In this document: positions 32,767 through 40,999 of the stretch, piece by piece
Layout of the letters: each line of letters begins with the position of its first letter
Numbering within the stretch: position 1 is the first letter of the stretch
NCBI GenBank assembly: GCA_023433945.1
Contig: JAEYTP010000051.1
Location: 1 to 43,081 of the forward strand
DNA length: 43,081 nt
DNA from: Bacillota bacterium
Lineage (GTDB): Bacteria; Bacillota; Clostridia; Acetivibrionales; DSM-1351
Direction: 5' to 3'
Program-made: the position numbers and the translations under genes
Notes under the pieces: generated by a model
Database searches by the model: none
Seen by the model: only the letters and a program-made list of their open reading frames with translations
What the model was told of the DNA's origin: nothing

Positions 32767-34182
32767 GTGGGATTAAAAATTAACAAAAAATCATTAAAAT
32801 ATGGCTCGAACTCAATTATTTTAATTGCGGTAGTTTTGGCTATAGTAATAGTAATAAACCTGCTTGTCGGAATGGGTGGTTTTAAGTGGGATTTAACTTC
32901 TGACAAGAAATTCAGTATATCTGATGAAACTTCAAAAATTATGAAGGAATTGGATTTAAAAGATGTAGAGATATATGGTCTATTTGATGATGGAGAGGTT
33001 TCAGGCAATGTAGGCTATACAGAGTTAATAAATATAGTTGACAAGTACAAGCAGTTTGGTATTCCAATAAGATATATAGACCCAGATAAGGATCCAGGTA
33101 CAATTCGTTCCTTGGATGCTAGCGGAACAAAAAATATTTCAAAGGGCGACTTCGTTGTAAAGAATGGCAGTAAGGTTAAGAGGCTATCTGCTTCATCCCT
33201 ATATGGTGAAAGTACTGATTATGGCAGATTTTCAAGAGCAGAAGCACTATTGACTGGTGCTATCAAGTATGTTACTGCGGATAAAACACCAGCTGCATAC
33301 TTTGTACAGGGTCACGGAGAACCTTCTATTCAGAATGAAATGGCACAGTTTGCGCAAGCACTTCAGGACAACAATCTTGAAGCAAAGGCTATTTCACTTG
33401 TAACTGAAACTACAATACCTGAAGATTGTGAAATTCTTCTATTTATTTCGCCTCAAAAGGACCTTAGCGAGGAAGAAAAAATAAAGGTGCAGGAGTACAT
33501 CAAAAAAGGTGGTAAAGCTGTTTTCCTCATGGACCCTGTTGAGACAGGCGATAAGTTTGTAAACTTTGAAGAAGTAATGGCTTACTACAATGTTGGTATG
33601 GGCTATGACCTTATTAAGGAAAATGATCAGAATAGACATTTACCAGGTGACGAGTATTCAATTGCAGCTGTACCTGAAAGTACCTCTATCACTCAAGGTG
33701 TAAGTACTCAGGATATTCTTCTGTTCCCAGATACAAGAAGTATCAAGATATTAAAGAATTCTTCAAAAGACTATGTAACTTCTACAGTATTGGTTCAGAC
33801 AAGTGAAAATGCGGCTTCTGCTGATATTTTAAATCAGGGAAGCATCACTGACGGTCAATACAATATAGCAGTTGCATCTGAAATAGAAGGTAGCGGAAAG
33901 ATTTTAGTATTTGGAAATGGTAAGTTTGTTCTTGATGCTGCGTTGTCCAGCCAGTATGCAACATATTATTCAAATGACACATATCTAGTGCTCAATACAA
34001 TGGTAAACTGGATGCAGGATAAGAAGGACGAAACAACCGTCGCGTCAAAGTTAATTATGCCAAAGACACTAACAATTACAGAGAGCCAAACGAGTATTTT
34101 TGGAGTTGTTCTAATAGGCGTATTACCATTAATAATAATCGCTTGTGGTGTAGTGGTTTGGCTCAGAAGGAGGCACCTGTAA
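32767..34182 (+). CDS. GldG-like ABC transporter auxiliary protein
   Basis: A 471-residue protein with a membrane helix near each end (about 18-35 and 445-463) and a large extracytoplasmic domain between them. The domain starts FKWDLTSDKKFSISDETSKI, the usual entry to the ABC_transp_aux/GldG family, and has IRYIDPDKDPG and the AYFVQGHGEPSI segment of its sugar-hydrolase-like fold. Such proteins associate with GldA/GldF; no enzymatic activity is established. GTG is the start codon, with AAGGGGTG upstream. Confidence 0.88.
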   Translation: MGLKINKKSLKYGSNSIILIAVVLAIVIVINLLVGMGGFKWDLTSDKKFSISDETSKIMKELDLKDVEIYGLFDDGEVSGNVGYTELINIVDKYKQFGIPIRYIDPDKDPGTIRSLDASGTKNISKGDFVVKNGSKVKRLSASSLYGESTDYGRFSRAEALLTGAIKYVTADKTPAAYFVQGHGEPSIQNEMAQFAQALQDNNLEAKAISLVTETTIPEDCEILLFISPQKDLSEEEKIKVQEYIKKGGKAVFLMDPVETGDKFVNFEEVMAYYNVGMGYDLIKENDQNRHLPGDEYSIAAVPESTSITQGVSTQDILLFPDTRSIKILKNSSKDYVTSTVLVQTSENAASADILNQGSITDGQYNIAVASEIEGSGKILVFGNGKFVLDAALSSQYATYYSNDTYLVLNTMVNWMQDKKDETTVASKLIMPKTLTITESQTSIFGVVLIGVLPLIIIACGVVVWLRRRHL

Positions 34183-34185
34183 TAT

Positions 34186-35559
34186 ATGAAGTTATATAGA
34201 AATGCAATTATACTTCTTGTTATTTTGGGCGCACTTGTGGGAGCATATTTCCTTATAAGCAATAAGATAAACAGCGATGCCGCAGATGATACTGCCACTT
34301 TAGATCCAGAAACTATCAATGTAGTAAAATTTGAAAAGGACAATATTAATTATATTGGCTATGACAATGAATATGGTAAATTCTCAATTTCCCTAAACGG
34401 TGATACCTGGAGTATAGAACCAGCTATGGAATTTACAATGGATAGCCTTGTAGCTAACGCAGCTGCAATTGATATTTCCGCCGTTATAGCTGACAAAGTA
34501 ATAGAAGAAGATGCAAAAGACTTAGCTAAATACGGTCTTGATAAGCCATCAACTGTTACAGTTGGCCTAAAGGATGGCACAAAGAGAGTAATTGAATTCG
34601 GTGACAAAACGCCCACAAATGACGCAATGTATGTAAAGATGAAGGATGAGAACAAGGTTTATACTGTTGGTTCATATTATTTTGAAAAGCTTTTAATGAA
34701 GAGAGGACAGTTTATCATACAGGAAATACTTCCTGTTGAAGAGACAGAGATAAAGACTTTCTCCATTACTAAGGACGGTACTTTACTATATTCACTTAAT
34801 TTTGTTAGTGATAGTGAAGTTGACATCACTGCACCAATTGTTGAAAGAGGAGATGCAACAAAGACACAACCAATCAAAGCAAGTCTTGTTACATTAGTGA
34901 TGACTGATATAGTGGATGAAAATCCAACTGACTTGGCAAAGTACGGTCTTGAAAATCCAAAGTATGTTATTGAATTTGGTACAAGTGATACTACCAAGAA
35001 GATTGCCATAGGCAACGATATCTCATCAGGGGCAGCATACGCTAAGTTTGTTGATTCAAAGGGTGTATTCGAACTAGATACTTCACCACTTACATTCTTA
35101 GATATGGGACTTACAGATGTACTTGATGTGTTTGTGTATCTGCCTAATATTACTGATGTTTCTTCAGTTGAGATTAATATTGATGGTAAGAAGGTTGTAT
35201 CAGAGATTACACATTCAGGTGACAATGAGCAAACCTTTAAGGTTGAGGGCAAGGATGCAAACATGAAGAATGATAAGGGAGACTCTGTATTTAGAGCTTA
35301 CTATCAGGCAATTATCGGTTTGACCTTCAAAAAGTATGACCCTAGTTTAACTCCTACCGGAACTCCGGAAGTAACTATTAAGTACAACCTGAGGGATGGA
35401 AAAACAGTTACAGTCGGATTGATATCAAAGGACAATAACTACTACTATGCAATGAAGGATGGCAAGTATACTGGAAGATTGATACTCAAGACTAAGCTTG
35501 ATGAGTCGGATGGTATTAGGCCAACTTTAGATGCATTATTACAGGCTATAAATAAGTAA
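34186..35559 (+). CDS. DUF4340 membrane-anchored protein
   Basis: A 457-residue protein with one N-terminal membrane anchor (IILLVILGALVGAYFLI) and a long extracytoplasmic part made of repeated beta/alpha units. The units W-S-I-E-P...D-S-L-V-A-N-A-A-A-I, LAKYGLDKPSTVTVGLKDG and later LAKYGLENPKYVIEFG mark at least two copies of the DUF4340 module, in which the A-K-Y-G-L-x-x-P signature recurs. DUF4340 genes commonly follow gldG-like genes, and here the gap is 3 nt. Function is unknown; it may bind the transported ligand or brace the complex. Confidence 0.88.
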   Translation: MKLYRNAIILLVILGALVGAYFLISNKINSDAADDTATLDPETINVVKFEKDNINYIGYDNEYGKFSISLNGDTWSIEPAMEFTMDSLVANAAAIDISAVIADKVIEEDAKDLAKYGLDKPSTVTVGLKDGTKRVIEFGDKTPTNDAMYVKMKDENKVYTVGSYYFEKLLMKRGQFIIQEILPVEETEIKTFSITKDGTLLYSLNFVSDSEVDITAPIVERGDATKTQPIKASLVTLVMTDIVDENPTDLAKYGLENPKYVIEFGTSDTTKKIAIGNDISSGAAYAKFVDSKGVFELDTSPLTFLDMGLTDVLDVFVYLPNITDVSSVEINIDGKKVVSEITHSGDNEQTFKVEGKDANMKNDKGDSVFRAYYQAIIGLTFKKYDPSLTPTGTPEVTIKYNLRDGKTVTVGLISKDNNYYYAMKDGKYTGRLILKTKLDESDGIRPTLDALLQAINK

Positions 35560-35582
35560 TTTTTAATTACAAGTATTAGAAG

Positions 35583-35649
35583 AGCAACTCCAACATAGAA
35601 TTACACTAGAGAATTATCTTAGTAAACTATGTTGGGAGTTGCTTTTTTT
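35583..35649 (+). terminator. Terminator abutting the YkvI-family start codon
   Basis: Left arm 35583-35598 (AGCAACTCCAACATAG) and right arm 35627-35643 pair over 16 bp with one bulged base; seven Ts follow (35643-35649) and the ATG of the next gene starts at 35650. The GGGAG at 35634-35638, the only visible ribosome binding site of that gene, lies inside the right arm. The 28-nt loop is AT-rich. Confidence 0.8.
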
Positions 35650-36717
35650 ATGAAGGGTGAAATCAGGAATATACTGAAGGTTGCATTTCTTTATATGGCC
35701 ACTGTAATAGGTGCAGGATTTGCTTCAGGACAGGAGATAATACAGTTCTTTTCTACGTACTATAAAGGTGGATTTTTTGGTATTATACTTGCAGGATTTC
35801 TTTTTTCAGTAGTTGGATATGTAGTATTAAACAAGGTATATACTGAGAGAATTAATAATTATGATGAATTCTTATTCCCAATTCTGGGCTATTTTCTCGG
35901 TAGTTTGATGGAATTTGTAGTAATGCTTTTTATGTGCTGTATTCTGAGTGTAATGGTGGCAGGATTGGGCAATGTCGTGATGGGGCTTACCGGCTTTCCT
36001 TATATGCTGTGTGTTATAATATGCGCATTGATTTGCTGCATTGCAATAATGTCCAACATCAAGGGAGTTATGGCAATGAGTTCAATCATTTCACCAATTC
36101 TTATTGTTGGAATAATAACAGTAGGTTGTTACATAATAATGTCCAAGGATGTATCGGTATTTAATATTTCATCAAAGGTCAAGGTTATTACTGATAATTG
36201 GGCATTCTCCGCAATACTTTATGTTAGTTATAACACAATTTTATCAACCGTAATTTTAACTAGCATGCTGCCCTATCTAAAAACAAAAAAGGTGAGTGGC
36301 TGGGGTGGTATCTTAGGAGGAATTATGCTAGGAGCTACAGCACTTATATTAAATACTGCATTATACTTTTTCTTTCCCCACTCTATAACCTCAGAAATAC
36401 CGGTACTTGGAATTATTCTAAATAATAGTAAGTGGCTTGCAGGATTATATAGTATAGTTCTGGCTCTAGCAATGTTTATATCAGCCGTAACTTCAGGCTT
36501 CTGCCTGACTGAAAGGATTAGCAATAAGCTGAAAATTAACTACAAACTTGTTGGCTTCGTACTGTGTGCCATAACTATTCCGCTTTCATCTATTGGCTTT
36601 TCAAGCCTTATTAGCACACTATACCCCATATTTGGGTACCTTGGATTGTTTATGTTGATAGTAATACTTCTCGAGTTTATAAAGGGAATAGTGGAAAAAA
36701 GAAGGCTACATCAATAA
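35650..36717 (+). CDS. YkvI-family membrane transporter
   Basis: A 355-residue membrane protein with about ten helices, of the YkvI/COG3949 branch of the LeuT-like APC fold. The first helix carries VIGAGFASGQEIIQFF, which matches the family's conserved opening (ion/substrate site in a broken helix). The ATG at 35629 is in frame, but it lies in a terminator stem and the family starts near MKGEIRNILKVAF, so 35650 is preferred. Its substrate is unknown; amino acids or similar are the family expectation. It is placed after the Gld-like operon yet separated by a strong hairpin, so its expression may depend on read-through or an unseen promoter. Confidence 0.85.
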   Translation: MKGEIRNILKVAFLYMATVIGAGFASGQEIIQFFSTYYKGGFFGIILAGFLFSVVGYVVLNKVYTERINNYDEFLFPILGYFLGSLMEFVVMLFMCCILSVMVAGLGNVVMGLTGFPYMLCVIICALICCIAIMSNIKGVMAMSSIISPILIVGIITVGCYIIMSKDVSVFNISSKVKVITDNWAFSAILYVSYNTILSTVILTSMLPYLKTKKVSGWGGILGGIMLGATALILNTALYFFFPHSITSEIPVLGIILNNSKWLAGLYSIVLALAMFISAVTSGFCLTERISNKLKINYKLVGFVLCAITIPLSSIGFSSLISTLYPIFGYLGLFMLIVILLEFIKGIVEKRRLHQ

Positions 36718-36806
36718 ATCAAGGAAATAGTATGGGGTTATTTGACAAATGTGCCTATTTCACCTTAAGATTTTATAAGAGTAACAAAAAAGTTATGTAA
36801 CTATAG

Positions 36807-36835
36807 TTGGTGATAATTAATAACTATGCTAAAAT
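36807..36835 (+). promoter_or_regulatory. Predicted promoter of the DUF5711-CvpA operon
   Basis: TTGGTG (36807-36812), 17 nt, TAAAAT (36830-36835), with TG one base before the -10 (extended -10). It lies about 52 nt before the start codon. A separate TTGACA at 36742-36747 lacks a -10. Confidence 0.55.
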
Positions 36836-36887
36836 ATTTATAACTACATTACTTATTGCTTATACATACGGTCTTGAGGTGAGTTAA

Positions 36888-38081
36888 TTGACTAAAGATA
36901 AAGATACTAATTTAGAATCAAATTCAAATGTTGTTAAGCTACGAAATACCCATCCGGTAAGGACTTTCTTTTCATTCATACTTTTATTGCTGATAATATC
37001 AGCTATTATACTGTTTACACTTCTTAAAAGCTCAGGCTATGATTTCAAAAGCATGAGTGTTAAAGATGCTTTTTCTTATTTGACTACTCAAGCAAATAAT
37101 AATGATCAAAATCAGATTATTTCTTTCTCCGTTAATGGAAGTGGGGATTACAAACTGTTTAAAAACTACATTGTTTTGGTATCAAAGGATGGGGTTAAAT
37201 GGTTTGACAAGAGTGGTAAGCTCCTGCAGGAGAAGGCAATGACGCTTATTCAGCCAGTATTAAAGACATCAGGAAGCTATATGGCAGTTGCCGATGTTGG
37301 CGGAAGAGATGTATATGTATTTAAGGATAAGTCATTATTATGGAACAAAAAGCTGGATGATGAGATAATAAGCGTGAATATAAACGAATGGGGAGTAAGC
37401 TCCATTGTAATGCAGTCAAAGGAGTTCAAAACCTCGGTACAAGTCTACGATGAAAATGGCGTGGACAAGTATACAAAAATGTGTGCGGAGGACATTGTGC
37501 TTTCTGCTATGGTGTTGAAAAGTGGGGAGAATGTTGTTTTAAACAAGCTTAGCACTGATGGTGTTAAAACTGGGACAACCTTGGAGTTCCTTAATATCTA
37601 TGAGGAAAAGCCTATTGCAACTATCAATATTAATGAGCAGATTGCACCGGTATTATTTTCTACCGGCAAAACGCAGGTTGCTATTGGAGCAAATATAATA
37701 GTTGCAGCTGATGAAGATGGCAAGGAATTATGGAGAAAAAGTGCTAACCTTATTTATTGCACGGCTCCAGAAACATCAAAATATATAGTATACTCAGGGG
37801 TGTTCAGTGAAAATGGAAAAGATACCAACAAGGTTATAACCATCAACTCGGAAGGCGAAACGGTATATAGCTTTAATATTAATGAAAAAATACTTGGAAT
37901 GCATCTGTATGGAGATAGAGTAGCATTGAGAACTCAAAGAAGTGTATATTTATATACTCTCAAGGGGCAAAAAGTCTCAGAGTATCATTCACCTAACGAG
38001 ATACAGGACGTTTATCTTACAGGTAAAAAACAGATTGTACTTATGCATGGTGGAAGTATATCTGTTATGAACATGGATTAA
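36888..38081 (+). CDS. DUF5711 family protein
   Basis: A 397-residue protein with a cytoplasmic start, one membrane helix (about 26-46) and an extracytoplasmic region made of repeating four-strand units: VLVSKDGVKWFDKSG, YVFKDKSLLWNKKL, then IVAADEDGKELWRKSA and VITINSEGETVY. The spacing is that of a beta-propeller (PQQ/WD-like), the architecture of DUF5711 proteins of Clostridia. Translation starts at TTG, supported by GAGGTGAG just upstream. It is followed by cvpA after 22 nt. No function is known. Confidence 0.83.
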   Translation: MTKDKDTNLESNSNVVKLRNTHPVRTFFSFILLLLIISAIILFTLLKSSGYDFKSMSVKDAFSYLTTQANNNDQNQIISFSVNGSGDYKLFKNYIVLVSKDGVKWFDKSGKLLQEKAMTLIQPVLKTSGSYMAVADVGGRDVYVFKDKSLLWNKKLDDEIISVNINEWGVSSIVMQSKEFKTSVQVYDENGVDKYTKMCAEDIVLSAMVLKSGENVVLNKLSTDGVKTGTTLEFLNIYEEKPIATININEQIAPVLFSTGKTQVAIGANIIVAADEDGKELWRKSANLIYCTAPETSKYIVYSGVFSENGKDTNKVITINSEGETVYSFNINEKILGMHLYGDRVALRTQRSVYLYTLKGQKVSEYHSPNEIQDVYLTGKKQIVLMHGGSISVMNMD

Positions 38082-38103
38082 ACCAGGCTAGGAGGATACA
38101 ACA

Positions 38104-38958
38104 GTGCCAGCTTTTAATTGGACGGACATTGCTGTTATAGTAGTGATAGGAGTTTTCACTATTATTGGACTGAAAAATGGATTTTTGTATTCAGTTTTCA
38201 GGCTGCTTTCCTATGTTATAGCATTAGTTGTTGCTGTTAAAGCTTATCCAATACTGTCCTCAGCACTACAAAAGACTATTATATATGACAAGATTAAGGT
38301 ATCTGTTATAAACAGTATCCAGGGAGGGAACACTGCGGCTGCATCCTCACTTTCTGAGGCCGCTACCTCTACTGCAATTCATGCATCATCTACAGCGGCA
38401 CATGCTTCGTCAGCAGCTGCTCACGCCACATCTGCAGCCGCTCACGCTACATCAGGTGTGCATGCAACTACAGCTGCGGCTATATCGGGTAATGGGCTAC
38501 AGATGTCGCAAGCAGCTGTACAAAATATAAAACTGCCCGATTTTCTGAAAACGACAATAGTCAATGATGTCACGCAGAAGGGCTTAGAGACCAAAGCTGC
38601 AATAATAGATGCTATAGGGAGCGAAGTATCAACGTTGATTATTAATATTATCAGCATGCTGCTTATCTATCTCCTTATCCGGTTTGGGCTCATATTTGCC
38701 AGGATTATTATTAAGGCCATATCCAGCCTTCCTATATTTAAGCAGTTGGACAGAGCAGGAGGAGTTGCTCTTGGAGCTGTCGAGGGAATACTGGTGGTAT
38801 ATATTTTATGTGCTTTCATTACTCTTTTTAGCACATCACCTGCATTCAACTCTACTATCAACAGTGTAAAGCAGGCAAGCTTTGCACACTATTTCTATGA
38901 GAATAACTTCATAGTTTCTTGGCTTACCCCTGACGAACAATTAAATATTATTCCTTAA
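38104..38958 (+). CDS. CvpA family membrane protein with His-repeat insertion
   Basis: A 284-residue CvpA-type protein: helices at about 7-27 and 30-48 with the GLKNGFLYSVFRLLSYVIA motif, then two helices after residue 175 with IFKQLDRAGGVALGAVEG, the family's second motif. The usual length is about 160-180 residues. The extra length lies between helices 2 and 3 (about 75-170) and contains an Ala/Ser/Thr-rich stretch with histidines at 93, 100, 107, 114 and 120. That stretch is a near-perfect seven-residue repeat (A-A-H-A-S/T-S-A), encoded by 21-nt DNA repeats. GTG start with AGGAGG upstream. CvpA proteins are linked to colicin V production and envelope homeostasis. Confidence 0.85.
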   Translation: MPAFNWTDIAVIVVIGVFTIIGLKNGFLYSVFRLLSYVIALVVAVKAYPILSSALQKTIIYDKIKVSVINSIQGGNTAAASSLSEAATSTAIHASSTAAHASSAAAHATSAAAHATSGVHATTAAAISGNGLQMSQAAVQNIKLPDFLKTTIVNDVTQKGLETKAAIIDAIGSEVSTLIINIISMLLIYLLIRFGLIFARIIIKAISSLPIFKQLDRAGGVALGAVEGILVVYILCAFITLFSTSPAFNSTINSVKQASFAHYFYENNFIVSWLTPDEQLNIIP

Positions 38959-39017
38959 TGTTTTAAACTTCAATTAAATATGCTTTTCATGTTTTTTATC
39001 CACTTGGCTATTTCTTC

Positions 39018-39046
39018 TAGACATAATTCTTTCAGAATAGTAAAAT
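39018..39046 (+). promoter_or_regulatory. Predicted promoter of ilvD
   Basis: TAGACA (39018-39023), 17 nt, TAAAAT (39041-39046): five of six matches in each hexamer. The leader would be about 37 nt, too short for a T-box, and none of the T-box sequence marks is present. Confidence 0.6.
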
Positions 39047-39089
39047 GTTTCAAAAGAGAGAGCGTTAGTGGCTGAAAGGACTGATTACT

Positions 39090-40748
39090 ATGAAGAGCAA
39101 TAGCGTAAAGGCTGGTATAGAGAGAGCACCCCACAGGTCTCTTTTTAAGGCAATGGGTTATACTGACGAAGAATTAGCTAGACCACTTATTGGTATCGCA
39201 AATTCGAAAAGCGAAATAATTCCAGGACATATTAATTTAGATAAAATTACAGAAGCGGTGAAGGCTGGCGTTAGAATGGCTGGGGGAACACCTGTTGAGT
39301 TTGGTGCAATAGGTGTGTGTGACGGAATAGCCATGGGGCACATTGGTATGAAGTATTCACTTGCTACCAGAGAGCTTATAGCCGATTCATGCGAGGCTAT
39401 GGGGTTGGCACACAGCTTTGATGGAATGGTTTTCATTCCGAACTGTGACAAGATTGTACCCGGCATGTTAATGGCAGCTGCTAGAATAAATGTTCCTTCC
39501 ATTGTAATCAGTGGAGGACCAATGCTATCTATCACTAGAAATGGCAAGGCGCTGGATTTAAACAGTGTATTTGAAGCAGTAGGTTCCTACAAGGTAGGCA
39601 CCATGACAGAAGAGGAAGTAAAGGATATAGAGGACAATGCATGTCCGGGGTGCGGTTCTTGCTCAGGCATGTTTACTGCTAATTCCATGAACTGCCTTAC
39701 AGAAGTGCTGGGAATGGGTTTACCGGGTAATGGCACAGTGCCTGCTGTCTATGCCGAAAGAATCAGATTAGCCAAAAAAGCAGGTATGAAGGTTATGGAA
39801 CTGGTGGAGAAGGACATCAGGCCTTCCGATGTGCTTACAGAGCAGGCTTTTGCCAATGCACTCACAGTGGATATGGCACTGGGCTGTTCAACAAACTCAA
39901 TACTGCACTTGCCTGCCATAGCAAACGAAGCAGGCGTAGAAATAAATCTTGATATTATCAACGATATAAGCAGCAACACTCCTAACCTCTGCAAGTTAGC
40001 ACCTGCAGGGCACCACCACATTCAGGATTTGTATATGGCGGGAGGCGTTCAAGCCGTTATGAAGGAGCTTGCTAACGCAGGACTTCTTAATACTGAGCTT
40101 ATTACTGCTACCGCAAAAACAGTGGGAGAAAATATCGAAAATGCAAAGGTGCTAGACCGTGATGTTATTAGAAGTATTGAGCAGCCTTATAGCAAGACGG
40201 GTGGCATAGCAATACTTAGAGGTAACATTGCACCTGATGGTGCAGTTGTAAAGAGAGCGGCAGTGGTGGAAGAAATGCTCGTTCATCAGGGTCCTGCCAG
40301 AGTATTTGACAGTGAGGATGAAGCAATAGACGCCATTTACAATGGAAGGATTGTTAAGGGCGATGTTGTGGTAATCCGATATGAGGGACCAAAGGGTGGA
40401 CCCGGTATGAGAGAAATGCTTGGGCCAACCTCTGCGATAGCTGGTATGGGACTGGGCAGTAGTGTTGCACTCATTACAGATGGCCGTTTTTCAGGAGCTT
40501 CAAGAGGTGCATCCATAGGGCATGTATCCCCAGAAGCGATGGAAGGTGGGCCAATAGCACTTATCAATGAAGGCGACATAATAAAGATAGATATTCCAAA
40601 CGGTAAAATAAATGTTGATGTTTCAGATGATGAGCTAAGCAAGAGAAAAGAAACGTGGAAAGCCCCCGAACCAAGGATTACAAAGGGTTATCTCGGAAGA
40701 TACGCAAGGCTCGTTACCTCAGCAAGCACGGGCGCAGTACTCAAGTAA
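39090..40748 (+). CDS. ilvD: Dihydroxyacid dehydratase
   Basis: Dehydrates 2,3-dihydroxy-isovalerate and -methylvalerate to the 2-keto acids of valine/isoleucine synthesis. The 552-residue product has the iron-sulfur cysteines Cys119 (NCDKIVPGM) and Cys191 (CPGCGSCSGMFTANSMN). At the third position, where [2Fe-2S] enzymes have P-C-N, this protein has Gly46 (IIPGHI). From family knowledge that Gly points to the [4Fe-4S], oxygen-labile form, fitting an anaerobe. GAAAGGA precedes the ATG. It is followed by ilvB after 251 nt containing a tandem copy of its own 3' end. Confidence 0.97.
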   Translation: MKSNSVKAGIERAPHRSLFKAMGYTDEELARPLIGIANSKSEIIPGHINLDKITEAVKAGVRMAGGTPVEFGAIGVCDGIAMGHIGMKYSLATRELIADSCEAMGLAHSFDGMVFIPNCDKIVPGMLMAAARINVPSIVISGGPMLSITRNGKALDLNSVFEAVGSYKVGTMTEEEVKDIEDNACPGCGSCSGMFTANSMNCLTEVLGMGLPGNGTVPAVYAERIRLAKKAGMKVMELVEKDIRPSDVLTEQAFANALTVDMALGCSTNSILHLPAIANEAGVEINLDIINDISSNTPNLCKLAPAGHHHIQDLYMAGGVQAVMKELANAGLLNTELITATAKTVGENIENAKVLDRDVIRSIEQPYSKTGGIAILRGNIAPDGAVVKRAAVVEEMLVHQGPARVFDSEDEAIDAIYNGRIVKGDVVVIRYEGPKGGPGMREMLGPTSAIAGMGLGSSVALITDGRFSGASRGASIGHVSPEAMEGGPIALINEGDIIKIDIPNGKINVDVSDDELSKRKETWKAPEPRITKGYLGRYARLVTSASTGAVLK

Positions 40749-40874
40749 TGAATAATGCAAACTAACTGCACTGGTATGTCCTAGGAAGGGCACAGGCGCA
40801 GTGCTCAAGTAATAAGTAAGACAAACTAACTGCAATGGTTTGTCCGAAGAAGGGCGCAGGTGCAGTGCTGAGAT
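40731..40874 (+). repeat. 64-nt tandem repeat that includes the ilvD 3' end
   Basis: Units begin at 40731, 40795 and 40859 (period exactly 64 nt; the third is partial). Each starts GG(C/T)GCAGT(A/G)CT; the first carries the last ilvD codons and stop. Read in the ilvD frame they spell S-T-G-A-V-L-K-stop, G-T-G-A-V-L-K-stop and G-A-G-A-V-L-R-stop. Units 1 and 2 also share a AACTAACTGCA segment. The remaining 125 nt before ilvB hold no clear promoter or leader. Confidence 0.88.
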
Positions 40875-40999
40875 AAATTGATATACTCCGAAATAAGAAC
40901 AATGCAACGTTATATATAGTACTGAGGCAGTGCTAAAGCAGTTCGTACTGCATAAATAGGTTGCCTCTAGCATAACTATCTGAAAGGAAGTGAGATTTG

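Noticed and set aside
34677..35264. 195-codon reverse-strand ORF
   Set aside because: Antisense to the DUF4340 gene, low-complexity Ser/Thr composition, no start signals.
38959..39089. T-box or branched-chain attenuator before ilvD
   Set aside because: Only 131 nt, a promoter sits 44 nt from the ATG, and neither a T-box sequence nor an antiterminator hairpin can be found.
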